From: Stomorhina lunata | Lineage: Eukaryota; Arthropoda; Insecta; Diptera; Rhiniidae | DNA: 64,000 bases | Reading direction: 5' to 3' | Assembly: GCA_933228675.1 (NCBI GenBank) | Contig: OW121740.1 | Coordinates: 1,798,001-1,862,000, forward strand | Shown here: positions 1 to 9,978 of the stretch, piece by piece | How the letters are laid out: every line of letters starts with the position of its first letter | Position numbering within the stretch: the first letter of the stretch is position 1 | The notes under the pieces: generated by a model | Databases searched by the model: none | Seen by the model: the letters and a program-made list of their open reading frames with translations, nothing else | What the model was told of the DNA's origin: nothing | Translations under genes and position numbers: made by a program

Positions 1-431
1 TTTATGAAGATTTTGAAAATCGTGCAAAAAAGTGCATATTGGTTCAAATGGTTTTAGAATGCAAACTGAGACAAAATCACATATGAAAGCGATGTCATTT
101 ATAACCGATTTGCATCGAAAGTTTGTCAAAAATCTCTTTATTAACTAAGAACGCGAAGGTTTTATCTAAAAATATTTCAATGAAGCACATCGCGAATTTA
201 GCTCATGGTCTTAAAACTATTCTTAAATAAAGTTTTACCTTAGATTTGAAGCGCACCAAAATATTATAAGGATTAATGATTTTATGGACCAAATATAATA
301 ATATATTTTATATCTTAGAAAGATATGCACCTATTAAATAAAATTTTACTAAGACTCACATTTTGTCAATTTTTTTTTCACTTGCATAATTATTATAATT
401 AGTTAAGCACATATAAATCACCATACATGAA
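1..431. other. AT-rich non-coding stretch
   Basis: No open frame, tandem array or inverted-repeat pair was recognised here. The right edge abuts the dispersed repeat at 432. The sequence could be a continuation of that repeat beyond its matched part, but no second copy in the window shows this. Confidence 0.4.
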
Positions 432-694
432 ACGACAGAACACCTGAAAATATATAAGTTGTGTCAAAATCTACAAAAAACTAATAAAAATAAAATAGTT
501 TTTTATTTTTTTAGAAATTTTTGTTTAACCATCATAACTTCTGCGCGCATCGCGAAAATCAATAACGCGAACGGATTTTACATTCACTAAGCTCCCTATA
601 AATAGAACTCCAAAAAAAATTTAGTGTGCGATCAAAAAATTTTATGAATTTTTTTAGTTCTGAAAATTAAAACTATTTGATTTTTGTCCATATG
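432..694 (-). repeat. Dispersed repeat, copy 1 (partner at 38392-38612)
   Basis: The reverse complement of this segment matches 38392-38612 across about 220-260 bases with indels. Shared landmarks in order are AAAATCAAATAGTTTTAATT, AATGTAAAATCCGTTCGC, ATGGTTAAACAAAAATTTCT (ACGGTTAAAACA in the partner), TTTTATTAGTTTT and TGTAGATTTTGACA. The two copies lie in opposite orientation 38 kb apart. Copy 1 holds an extra CG-rich stretch around 540-575 (GCGCGCATCGCG) that copy 2 lacks. No ends or target duplication are visible, so the class of element is unknown. Confidence 0.7.
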
Positions 695-756
695 TTTTTT
701 TCTGACACATGGCTTAGTTTATTTTTGTGGTTACACGATCGATATGTACATTTACA

Positions 757-918
757 GGTCAGATGATAAAAACATGTCGTGTGAGGCGCTATATGTTTGC
801 AAAATAGAAACTAGCCAACAACAATATTGTCTATTTCTGCTGCAATAATGTGGGTAGGTTGGTAGCTTAGCTAGAACTAGTTAATTTCCGGTTGTTGTCC
901 CCGGTTCTGGATAAAAAT
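757..918 (+). repeat. Duplicated segment, copy 1 (partner at 7208-7362)
   Basis: Matches 7208-7362 in the same orientation. Shared landmarks are AACATGTCGT, GCTGCAATAATGT, GGTTGGTAGCTTAG, TTTCCGGTTGTTGTC and TTCTGGATAAAA. The partner is followed directly by the 137-bp tandem unit. This copy lies 1.4 kb left of another block of that unit (2290-2575), so both may belong to one larger dispersed repeat. No coding potential is seen. Confidence 0.75.
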
Positions 919-2289
919 ATGACGGCCGTGTGTATTTAGCCACACTTTTTGTTAGGTAAAGTGTTGCATACTTTTATGTGGAAGTATTGCACCTAGAAAT
1001 TTGTAGTTATTTGATTAACTTAATTTAAAATTAACACACACACAACTACAGTACGAGCTCGATGTGCGCAGCAGAAAAAAAGATTGTTGCTTTTACCGAA
1101 AAGTTTTACCACTAAAAAAAAAATATATAAAAAAGACTCACTCAAATTCATTATGTTTTAACATAATGACTTATAAAGCAAAATCATAAAATTTAAGTTT
1201 ATTTATTTGTACATTATTAATAAAAGGCAAATCATCGTACTTTTTACACATGTATATTAAAGTAGACTGTAGACCGAAAAGGTATTTTGTTCATATCACA
1301 GATCTAAAATATTTAAATAACAAAATTTTCGACATGATATTAATAAGAAATAAACGATTCCAATTCCATTTCTCTATTAACGACTTTTGAAATTTTATGT
1401 TCTTTGCAGAATTTTAAGCTTGTGACGAAGTATTATTGATAAAGTATGCGAAATAAAATATGGAAACAACCACCATTTAAAAACTAAAGCAGAAATATAA
1501 TTTAGAAATTGAAGATCTGAATTTGACTTTTACAATCCACGTGACTTTTTGTTTAGAGATCAAAACCAAAAGTTAATATTAGTAGTAAATACCCCATTAA
1601 ACAAATACAATACCCATAAGGCAAATACATACTTGCTCAAACTAAGGACAGAAATTACAAAAATTTCCGAATATCTCAATACGAGGACAAGTAAAAAAAT
1701 AAGCATAATACTAACGGAAATATTAAACAAATTCTTAGACTTAGAAAAGACTAAAAAACTGAAGGAAAAACTGTTCCTTCCAGCAGCTTTTGGAAAGGAA
1801 ATATCCTTTAACCAAAATTGTATTTCTTAAAAAAAATTTCTAGATACATTCCTATAGTGATTTTTTGGGTAAATTTTTTTATGAATAACATTATTTCGGT
1901 CTTTGTTAAAACCATAAAAATTAAGGAATAGAAGTCAAAAACTTCTCGATCGATTTGAATTCGCTATAATTTTCACTAAAATGTTATTTTTTGTTTTTAA
2001 TTTTGTTAAATTTGGATATGTTCCTAATTTTTTCAAATTTGCCGGGTCAATTTGGATTTTTACGGGTTTTTATGAATTTTTTAGCGAGTGATCAAAAGTT
2101 AGTACTTGTTTTTTTTTATACATTCTTCTTAAGATAAATTTTTTGCTGAAACTTGTGAAAACTACTTTTTTCTGCAAAAATAATTCAAAAAGAAAAAAAA
2201 TACTTTTATTTTTTAAAACGCAATTATTAATACTGGGATAGTTGCACAAATCGAGCTCGCACTGTATTTCCATAGTGAAAAGTCTTCAA
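919..2289. other. AT-rich non-coding stretch
   Basis: An open frame of 93 codons at 1549-1830 is lysine- and asparagine-rich, matches no family I recognise and lies in A-rich sequence, so it is treated as chance. A short palindrome, CATTATGTTTTAACATAATG, lies at about 1150-1169. Nothing else is supported. Confidence 0.4.
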
Positions 2290-2575
2290 AGCTTTAAAAA
2301 TATCCCTGGAAGTAGGCAACAATTTTTGAATTTTATTTGTATTCATACCACCACCAATTAAACGTTCAGCGTATTAGTGCTGCCTACTTTCAGGGATTTT
2401 TAAAAAATGCGCCTGAAAGTATGCAATTTTCTGTATTTTAGTGTGGTGAGTATACATTTGTGGTGAATATAGAAATTCACCACGAAGTACCGTTTTTCCA
2501 AATGAAATACGAAAAGTGCTGCCTACTTCCAGAGATATTTTTAAAATGCGCCTAAAAGTAGGCGGTTGTTTTTTG
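2290..2575 (+). repeat. 137-bp tandem unit, block 1 (partner block at 7365-7585)
   Basis: Two direct units begin at about 2378 and 2515 with GTGCTGCCTACTT. Each runs through a G/A-GGGATATTTTTAAAATGCGCCT-like stretch (interrupted and variable) to AAAGTAGGC or a variant. An inverted partial unit (AAAAATATCCCTGGAAGT) sits at 2296-2320. Each unit contains two inverted repeats: TGCCTACTTT against AAAGTAGGCA, and GTGGTGAAT against ATTCACCAC. The same unit order recurs at 7365-7585. It is a dispersed element with internal tandem structure, class unknown. Confidence 0.8.
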
Positions 2576-3501
2576 GTTGTTTCGTCCGTATGACGGATGA
2601 TTCGCTTTTAATTTTTTTTGATTTTTGGGACACCCTATGAAGCATGTGTGTGTGACGTAAAATAATAGTTAACAGTAGTCGCTCGGTTATGTATATTCGG
2701 GTTATGTTATATTCAAACAGAGCCTGTTATTTAATGGAGAAGTTCACTAGATCGAGAGGAGAAAATTAATTAATAAAGTAGTAAGTAGTTCGATATGGTT
2801 TTTATTACAATAAGTTTTTATTTTTAAAAAGTTTCTTTTTAATAACTGAACATATGAAAGTAGTCAGTCGGTTATATTTTTTTGTACTTTTTTTGCTTCA
2901 AGGGATTTCTGTAGTGCGTTCCAGGCCGCTTCTTGCCGCTTCATATTTGATGCACTAAGTCGGCATAGTATGCCGACTCTCAAAAGCACGTACTTTGACA
3001 TCTGTCAAAGTATAAGTTTTTAAAGTTGTATTAGTAAAAAAGCTTAAAATCAGAGTTGTATTTTGAGTAATAGTATTAGTATATACTAATAAATCCACCA
3101 CTCACTAAATATATGTAGTTGATTTTTATTTTTTTTCTCCGCAAAATACATTAAGATACAAACACTGGTTTAAATATTAAATAATACACCACAAAAAATA
3201 AACCCAACCCATTAATGTCAATAGAAAAATAAAAATAAAAACAAAAATAAAATATTTTTATTTTCAATTTTTTAAATTTGTTTAAAAATGTTTTATTTCC
3301 AGTTTGAATTATGATATATTTTTTAAACAATTCTTGAATCATACGAGTACTATTATAAACTTTACAATGATGATCGAAAGCGATTTACTAGAAAGCTAGG
3401 AATAAGATAAAATTAAGCCAGACATTGAATCTACAAAATACAAATGTGCATAAGTTTTAGTCGGACAATTCGTTCACTCATCGAAATTCGTCCATTAATT
3501 T
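2576..3501. other. AT-rich non-coding stretch
   Basis: Two related 13-14-mers, GTCGCTCGGTTAT (about 2671) and GTCAGTCGGTTAT (about 2863), occur here, with an inverted copy of the first near 6484. Around 2925-3010 the sequence is less A+T-rich and contains TGACATCTGTCA. No gene or complete element could be recognised. Confidence 0.35.
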
Positions 3502-3622
3502 GGTTACAAGCTCTATACGGACACGGATATATATAAATTGACACAGTGATTCTGAGTAGGTGGGCAACGTTTCTGTGCGTTACAAACATCATATGTCCAA
3601 CCCTTGCCAACTATGGTGGCTT
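3502..3622 (+). repeat. Family A dispersed repeat, terminal fragment
   Basis: Matches the right-hand end of the complete family A copy at 9979-11014: GGTTACAAG, GTGATTCTGAGT, AGGTGGG, GCGTTACAAACATCA and CTATGGTGG, in that order. It is strongly diverged and lacks the rest of the element, so it is an old truncated copy. Confidence 0.65.
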
Positions 3623-3639
3623 GGAAAAATAATACTCAA

Positions 3640-4140
3640 TTCTAATCTATTTTGCACTGATTAATTTCAATAATAGGACTGAACAAATATACATAATGCA
3701 CATTTCTTTTATTGCAAACAAGGTCAGAAGATATCTTTCAAAGACATATTTTCCTACAAAAAAAAGTGTCATAGACATATTGTGGTTTAAAAAATAATAG
3801 AAGAATATGGTCGTGCTGCCACATTTTGGTTTAATGCTGCTGGACGTAAACACCATGATTGTGTAGCAATTAGGAGAGTAGTATGAGCGGCAGCCTCTTC
3901 ATCTTCGGCAGCAGTATTTTCGGATCATGTTTCGTGGATCTTGAGACTAGACATGCCAAGGTATTTTTACACGTTAACCATGTAAGTTTTGCATGTTTTC
4001 CTCAGGCAATAGCTCTTATTAAGTCAAAGCAAACTCCAAACCCACTTCTAAATGCATCACAGATGCAGCAAATATATACATATATACGGTTGGCACCACC
4101 AGGCCACGGTAAACGTAATCTATCCTGTAATGTTTAGTAA
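3640..4140. other. Unassigned stretch with coding-like composition
   Basis: Base composition is richer in G+C than the flanks between about 3800 and 4000. On the + strand a 84-codon frame opens at 3883. On the - strand one frame reads as an acidic, alanine-rich stretch (ENTAAEDEEAAAHTTL) and continues towards 3800 with one stop. Either could be a relic of a host gene, possibly linked to the pseudogene that follows at 4831, but I recognise no family. A GTAAGT donor lies at 3983, and a pyrimidine tract ending in CAG follows only 24 bases later, too close for an intron. Confidence 0.25.
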
Positions 4141-4830
4141 GTAGCATGTTATTATATATATAAATCTAGGCACAATATAATAACTATTTAAAATTACCAA
4201 TCATTTTCTTTCAACAAAAATTTTCCAAACAAATATTTTCAATATAAACAAAAATTTGTTTTTGTTTATGTTTTTTGACAGGTGAGGTAAGCTTTTATCC
4301 AAGGCATAATATATATTGAAGGTAATTTCACTTGCTTTCATTAAATTTTAATAAGGGTTTTTGAAGTTTGTTTTCTACGTCATATCAAATATAACGTTAC
4401 CACATTATACAAATGTATTTTCTTTTTTTTGGAATTTTTTATTATAAAATGTGTAATGTGCACAATATAAATTATATTATAGAACAAAAGCTACTAAAGA
4501 AAAACCGCGTATTTTCTCCCAAGAATTGTATTCTCGAAATTGGTCGATTTAACCAATAAAGTACTAAAGTACAACTGAAATACCGAAACAAAAATAAAAA
4601 TGCATCAGATAACAAACAGAATCAAAGTGGAAAAACGAAGCCCAAGCAGACTCATAGGAGAAATCTTTTTCGCTGCGAGGGAAGGGTATTTGCATTTATA
4701 GCAAAACATAAATAATTTTATTGTCTCTAGTTAATTGGCATTATAATTAAAATTACATATTATTTAAATGAATTATATAATTTAGTTTATAATAAAATGA
4801 TAAATTAGCTATATTTAAATTTAGTCACTT
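4141..4830. other. AT-rich non-coding stretch
   Basis: No open frame or repeat was recognised. On the - strand this is the region downstream of the pseudogene stop codon. No poly(A) tail remnant is visible there, so retroposition is not shown. Confidence 0.4.
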
Positions 4831-5550
4831 TTACTTGACAAAATTTGGATTTTTCTTTAGAAAAAAGCATTCCATAATTGGTGTTAATGCAATATGTTCT
4901 TCTGAAGCTAATTCGGCACGTTCTCGCATAAAAGTGAGGGTGTTGTATGTATTTGAAAACCGGTAATAGTCTTGGGTTTTCCAGCATGTCCCACAATATC
5001 AATGACTATACCCACGCGCACCGGCACTTGCAATAGCGCAACAGAATGCCAAACGAACGGTAAGCCATCTAAGCACCAATAGACACAGATATCTACCATG
5101 GTTGTAGCCATTGAACTGTAAGTGTCTTCCAAAACCGCTTAAGTAAGCTTCTGTGGCCTTTTGACGACAGAAATACACCAAATCCAAAGAATAGGAAACG
5201 GGCAAAAGTGTCCTTCAATTCTGTTTTAGCTAGGAACACAATAGTTGGCAGCAAAAATTCTCTAATTTCTGCATTGCAAGAACATATACCAATGAGATCC
5301 AATGATAATGCAGTTATACACATAATTTCTAAGCTGGGAGTTGACTTGTCATTGTGAGAGAATACTGTTTTCAAGGTATCAAAAATAATGATTCGAGCCG
5401 GCATATGGAGCAGTATGCTTAACTGCTAAGGCGAACATATTCTTTCGGCACTTTAAACCAGTACACTTATTTAACTGCCCAAATAGGCCAACTGATTTGC
5501 GCCCATTTGATATATTGATATATTCTCCAGCTTCAAACCTCATATATGAT
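4831..5550 (-). pseudogene. Rpn1: Decayed 26S proteasome non-ATPase subunit Rpn1/PSMD2 fragment
   Basis: Read on the - strand in shifting frames, this stretch follows the C-terminal half of Rpn1, the scaffold subunit of the 26S proteasome regulatory particle that holds ubiquitin receptors and Usp14. Visible landmarks in order are YAGSN, then a TALS...CSCNAEI stretch, then KTELKDTFARFL, then MVDICVY, then VPVRVG...[16 protein letters not shown], then HTTPSLL. After a frameshift come [17 protein letters not shown] and KKNPN, then a TAA stop at 4831-4833. The reading frame breaks at least three times. From MVDIC the sequence jumps almost directly to the VPVRVG region, so a large internal block (by family knowledge roughly 200 residues) is missing. 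The N-terminal half is absent. It is a dead copy and says nothing about proteasome function here. The order of conserved blocks makes the identity secure, but the origin (retrocopy, capture or segmental copy) is open. Confidence 0.88.
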
Positions 5551-7207
5551 GGCACAAATCCCACTAATTAATATTTATTTTACCAGAAAAGAAATTTCAT
5601 CAGCAGCAGCAGAACTGTTACAACAACTTTTCTGTAAAAATATAAAATATTATTTATATTTTTTCTATTTTAATAATTTTTTACTTTTATATTTTAAAAT
5701 TATATTTGTATTTTCAAAATTTCAAAATTAATTTATTCAACTTCAAATGTCCCTGCGACTACAATATCAGCTATGTGTTTTTTTCCTAAATACCTAGAAC
5801 ATCAACGTAGCTAATCAGAATTGTATTTAATGTGTATAGTTATTATATACTATCCCGCTTAGTATTCCATTAACTAGTAAAATATAGTTTTACTATTAGA
5901 TATGAAGATATGATGCAATAAAATGTATTTACATTTTTACACTTAACTCATATTGTCGGCGCAGCGACAGAAAAAAGGGAAAACTTAACATAATATGGTA
6001 GCTTTATTTCTATTGAAATTTCGGAACCCTTAAAATTGTCAGAAAGTGAAATTAAATTTAGTAACCTGAAGTGAAATTACCTTCATTATAATCTACCTTG
6101 CTTTTATCTATGTTGAATTCACACAGAACCTATCTATATGTGTAATTTAATCATATCACTAAATTTTAATTTTACAGCTGATAACATACTATGTTTTACT
6201 ATGGGTAACAAACACTAATAACCTCAAAAAGCTTTTTTGTATTCATTCATACACACAATTTTTTCGCACACCATCATTGTAATATTTAAGACAAACTCTC
6301 AAAACTCAACAACTTAATTAACACCCAAAACATTTGAACGTTTTTCACTTATTTCGGGAAGAAACACATACTTTTTTAATAAGACAAACATTTAAAAAAA
6401 TTAACCGTTGAAAGCTGTTCAAATAATAGAGTAGGCTGATAGACTTCTTTAGAACCTCGTGTGTTAAAAAATTCTGGATGTATAACCGAGCGACTTACTA
6501 TATTATAGTATTGTTGTGTATATATATATGAGCATATTTTATTTTTGGTGAAATATTAAAAAATGTGCCAAAAAACGCGTTGTAAAAGGTGTCGTCTGTT
6601 ACAACAGACAGACACAACACAGGCAAGCACTTTCTTTAAGCGCGAATAAGAAGAAAGTAAGTAAAAAGAAAATAAAAAGTAACAAATAAATTAAATAATT
6701 TAAAATCAATCGATGATAACTTAATTTTAATTCTCCAAAATCTTGTGGTAAACAACAGAAGTAGGATATAATAATTATTAGCAAAAGAATTTGCCCCATA
6801 TGCAGCGTTAATTAATGGTGTTTTCTTTTTTTCTAACATAAAAAAAAAAAATTACAACCATCCATGCAACCAGTGTGAAATTTTTATACAAAAAAAATGT
6901 GAGCTTTTTTTGTTATTTTATTTTTTAGAATGAATAAATTTCAATAAAGTTGCAAATAAAATGAATGAGGGAAAGAAATTTTAATTATAATTGTTAAAAC
7001 ATCAATCACCAAGCTTAACAGTGGTTTTACACACGCTTCTGATTTTTATTGGTTACACGTGATTAAATTGTTAATTAATTAAATCAATTCAAACGAAAAT
7101 TTAATTTCTAGTTGCAAAAAATGTGGGTTCAAGGGGAGCTGGCAAAACTCAAAAATGCATATTTTTTAATGCAACTAAAAAACTGTCTGAAAATATTACT
7201 GTAATTT
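5551..7207. other. AT-rich non-coding stretch
   Basis: Open frames at 5546, 6599 and 6636 are phenylalanine/leucine- or lysine-rich translations of A/T tracts and are not supported. An inverted copy of GTCGCTCGGTTAT is at about 6484-6496. Poly-A and poly-T runs are frequent. Confidence 0.4.
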
Positions 7208-7362
7208 GACGGATGACAAATAAAAAACATGTCGTCTGATGGCACCCAAAATTAAAACAAAATGGTTCCTGTCTGTGCTGCAATAATGTACTAGGGTTGG
7301 TAGCTTAGAATAGACCAGTGTTTCCGGTTGTTGTCACCGGTGGGAGTTGTTCTGGATAAAAT
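7208..7362 (+). repeat. Duplicated segment, copy 2 (partner at 757-918)
   Basis: Shares ACATGTCGT, GCTGCAATAATGT, GGTTGGTAGCTTAG, TTTCCGGTTGTTGTC and TTCTGGATAAAA with 757-918. It runs straight into the tandem unit at 7365, which suggests that segment and units are parts of one mobile or duplicated module. Confidence 0.75.
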
Positions 7363-7364
7363 AT

Positions 7365-7585
7365 TTAATGCGCCTAAAAGTAGGCAATTTTCTCGATTTT
7401 AATGTGGTGAATAAGGTGTGGTGAGTATAGGTTTTTGGTGAAATTAGGTGTGGTGAGTATAGATTTGTGGTGAATTTAGAAACTCACCACGAAGTACCGT
7501 TACTCCAAATGAAATTCAGAAAGTGCTGCCTACTTTCAGGGATATTTTTAAAATGCGCCTAAAAGTAGGCAACACTTTTTGAAAT
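7365..7585 (+). repeat. 137-bp tandem unit, block 2
   Basis: Contains the tail of one unit (ATGCGCCTAAAAGTAGGCAA at about 7369) and a following unit starting at about 7521 with GTGCTGCCTACTTTCAGGG. Between them is GTGGTGAGTATAG, present twice, and the inverted repeat GTGGTGAATTTAG/CTCACCAC. It closely matches block 1 at 2290-2575 but carries an extra internal duplication of the GTGTGGTGAGTATAG segment. Confidence 0.8.
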
Positions 7586-7604
7586 TTTCAAAAAATAAAA
7601 AACC

Positions 7605-7870
7605 GTCGCGGGCGTAGTGGGGGGCGGGGGTGTTGGGCTTGTATGTGTGTGAGGGGGGGGGTACGTGCCCGTCCCGGGGGTACGTCCCCGTCCGTTTTTC
7701 TTGTGTGTGTGTGTGTGTGTGGTGGGTTCGTCCGTCCGACTTCCACCGAAGACAACAACCAACAACCGGAGCGACACCATGCGGTAGCTAGCAGCAGCAG
7801 GAACCATCGCAGACACCAACCAATATACCGGAGCACCAGCCAGCCCGTTTCCAATTGGAATTTCTCGGAG
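7605..7870 (+). promoter_or_regulatory. G+C-rich tract with TG microsatellite upstream of a candidate promoter
   Basis: The most G+C-rich stretch of the window: runs of G at 7618-7660, a repeated CGTCCCCGTCCG-like motif at 7670-7693, a (TG)n run at about 7702-7720, then CAG/CAA-rich sequence to 7850. Such composition is unusual in this DNA and is common in proximal promoters and untranslated leaders of fly genes (family knowledge). Open frames on both strands here are translations of the simple repeats. The regulatory role is inference. Confidence 0.4.
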
Positions 7871-8106
7871 GTTCTATATATACAAACTTTTTGTGGAAAA
7901 AGAAAACGGGAATTATGACGCAACTTTTTTAAAACTTAAAAAAAAGAAAATCTGGTATTTTAGGTTTGAGTCTTTGCTGATTGTTATATATTTTGGAAAA
8001 AATGTGGCAATATATATTACTGTGTCCGTCCTCCATTGCGCACGCTTGAACAGTGTCACTCACACACACTTAACTTGCATCACATGTGTGTATGTATTTT
8101 ACTGAG

Positions 8107-8197
8107 TATAAATAACAACGGTGTGTGGTCGGACGAAGAAAGAAAAGAATACGATATCACTGATAGGGATGGATGGATTCATTTGAAATTCAGTCAT
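8107..8197 (+). promoter_or_regulatory. Candidate core promoter (TATA box and TCAGT initiator)
   Basis: TATAAATA at 8107-8114 lies about 85 bases upstream of TTCAGTCATTT (8189-8199), which matches the insect initiator TCAGTY. The spacing is too long for both to serve the same start, so either a start near 8140 uses the TATA box or the initiator at 8192 acts alone. No clear downstream promoter element is at +28. The preceding G+C-rich tract and the leader-like sequence after it support a + strand start in this area. Confidence 0.35.
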
Positions 8198-8560
8198 TTT
8201 GCGGCATTTTAACGATAACAATGCGGAGTAGCGCCGTTTCGACAAAAATTAATTATAAATAAATAAACTAACCCAAAAATAAATAACGAACGTATTCAGA
8301 GAAATATAAACAAAACTAAAAAATTGAATGAAACAAAAAAATCAAAAGAATTACGGACGATACCGATTAATGGCAGTAAAGTTAAATTCCACAAATGATA
8401 TGAGTGAGTAGTGCGTTCAAAGGAAAAGTGAATTTGCAATTAAAGTAAATTAACGCATCCATCCATCCCATCATCGATCGTTATCATTATAATTAGGAAA
8501 AAGAAAAAAAATATCATTTATTTTACAATTTTAAAAAAAGGTATCGAAAAAAAATAATTA
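8135..8560 (+). other. Leader-like (5' untranslated) sequence
   Basis: Composition resembles fly 5' untranslated leaders: A-rich with AAAATAAATA, AAACAAAACTAAAAAATTG and CATCCATCCATCCC. It has only very short upstream open frames, the first starting ATGCGGAGTAGC at 8221. A possible donor, AAAAAAGGTATCG, lies at about 8538-8546. No long coding frame follows, so if transcribed the leader must splice onward. It is a weak call resting on composition and the promoter-like sites upstream. Confidence 0.3.
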
Positions 8561-9978
8561 AATTTGTTTAAATGATGAAAAAATATGGATTTTGGCTATG
8601 AGTGTGTATGTAGTAAATAAGTGAGTTGTTACAGCTTTTTGTTGTTCGTTTTTAATAAATACTTATAAAATAAATAAAATAAGAAAGAAAAAAAGATTTA
8701 ATAAATGTTTTACTTTTTAAAGGAAATCTTTTTTTTTATTCAATTATTGTTTTTTTCGATGTGGAGTGATCCTGTACGTAAGGAAGGAACAAACAAAAAT
8801 TGAAAACAAAAGAAAAAAACATAATTATAGCAATAACAACCGCTCACTTTGCGTGTTTGTCTCGTTTTTCTTTTTGTTTCTATTTTTGTGCTTTCTTCGT
8901 TTATATTTTTTTCTTATGTTATTTTACTTTTTTTAGGTTTTTCCATTAACATTTATAGTTGTTGTTAAAAAATGTGCGTGTTTTATTGTTTAGAAAAGTG
9001 GAACTGAATTATTTTTGTTGCCTACATACATACATTTATGTTTTGTGCAGTGGGAGTCGGTCGTATGCTGAAAAATTTTTGTTTGTCACGTTTGTTTTTC
9101 ACTTAAAAAAAAACTACAACAAAAAAGGACTACCACGACAATAACTAGGACTAAATACTACGACTACGAATTAAAAGTTGTTGCTCTATTTGTGTGTGTT
9201 GGTTGGTTGTGTGATAAAATACCATGTGTCCGTGTGAGTATGTATGTTATGAATGTGGAATAAACGAGTTTAAATGAATGTTTTTGTTGTTGCACGAAAA
9301 AGAAAGTATGTAAATGGGTCTGAAGGTTTTAAGCCTTAATGCATTTGGCCTTAGGGACTTTTTTTGTATTCAATATGAAAAGTTTTCTTTATATTTGAAA
9401 TCCTTTTCAAAAAACTAAGCGAATTTAAAAACTGAATGAAATGTTGAAAGGATGTTTACAGAACATTTTAACCCCACAATTACTTTAGGAATATTAATAT
9501 GTAACCACTATACAATTTATTTACATATCGTTCATTGGTAGCAGAATCGTTTTAATTCAAATTAATCTATCTTGTCTTTAATTTTATAAAATTCATTCAG
9601 AATTGCTATTTTTTACTGGCGGTATAATAAAAAAATGTAATCTTATTTTTTAAATGTAATCTGGAAAACTAGTTTATCGAGAGCCCTCTCTCTATCTATA
9701 TTTTCAATATCGGCTATAAACGAATTTTTTTCAAAATCACTTTTTATTAGGATTAATTTTATAATAACTTCTAACAACTACATCCTTTTTAAATAAAACT
9801 GAGAGGAAAGAAATCTATTAAGAACCGTTGGCTTAAAAATATTGTAGAAAAAATATTGTGGGCTCTTTTTAAATGTTTTGGATATATTAAATAGTTTTTT
9901 ATTACCCCTCCTTAAAAATATTCTATTTCGCTCATAGTCGGTACTGAATATATTTTTAGGCTCTTGTTATTATATAAA
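8561..9978. other. AT-rich non-coding stretch
   Basis: Contains T-rich tracts, scattered GTTGTTG runs and a 61-codon chance frame at 8959. Nothing gene-like or repeated within the window was recognised. Confidence 0.4.

Noticed and set aside
3983..4006. 24-base intron between GTAAGT and CAG
   Set aside because: Far below the minimum intron length of flies (about 50 bases).
7559..7923. Overlapping proline/threonine/histidine-rich frames on both strands
   Set aside because: They translate the G-rich and TG microsatellite tract; no domain and no codon bias.
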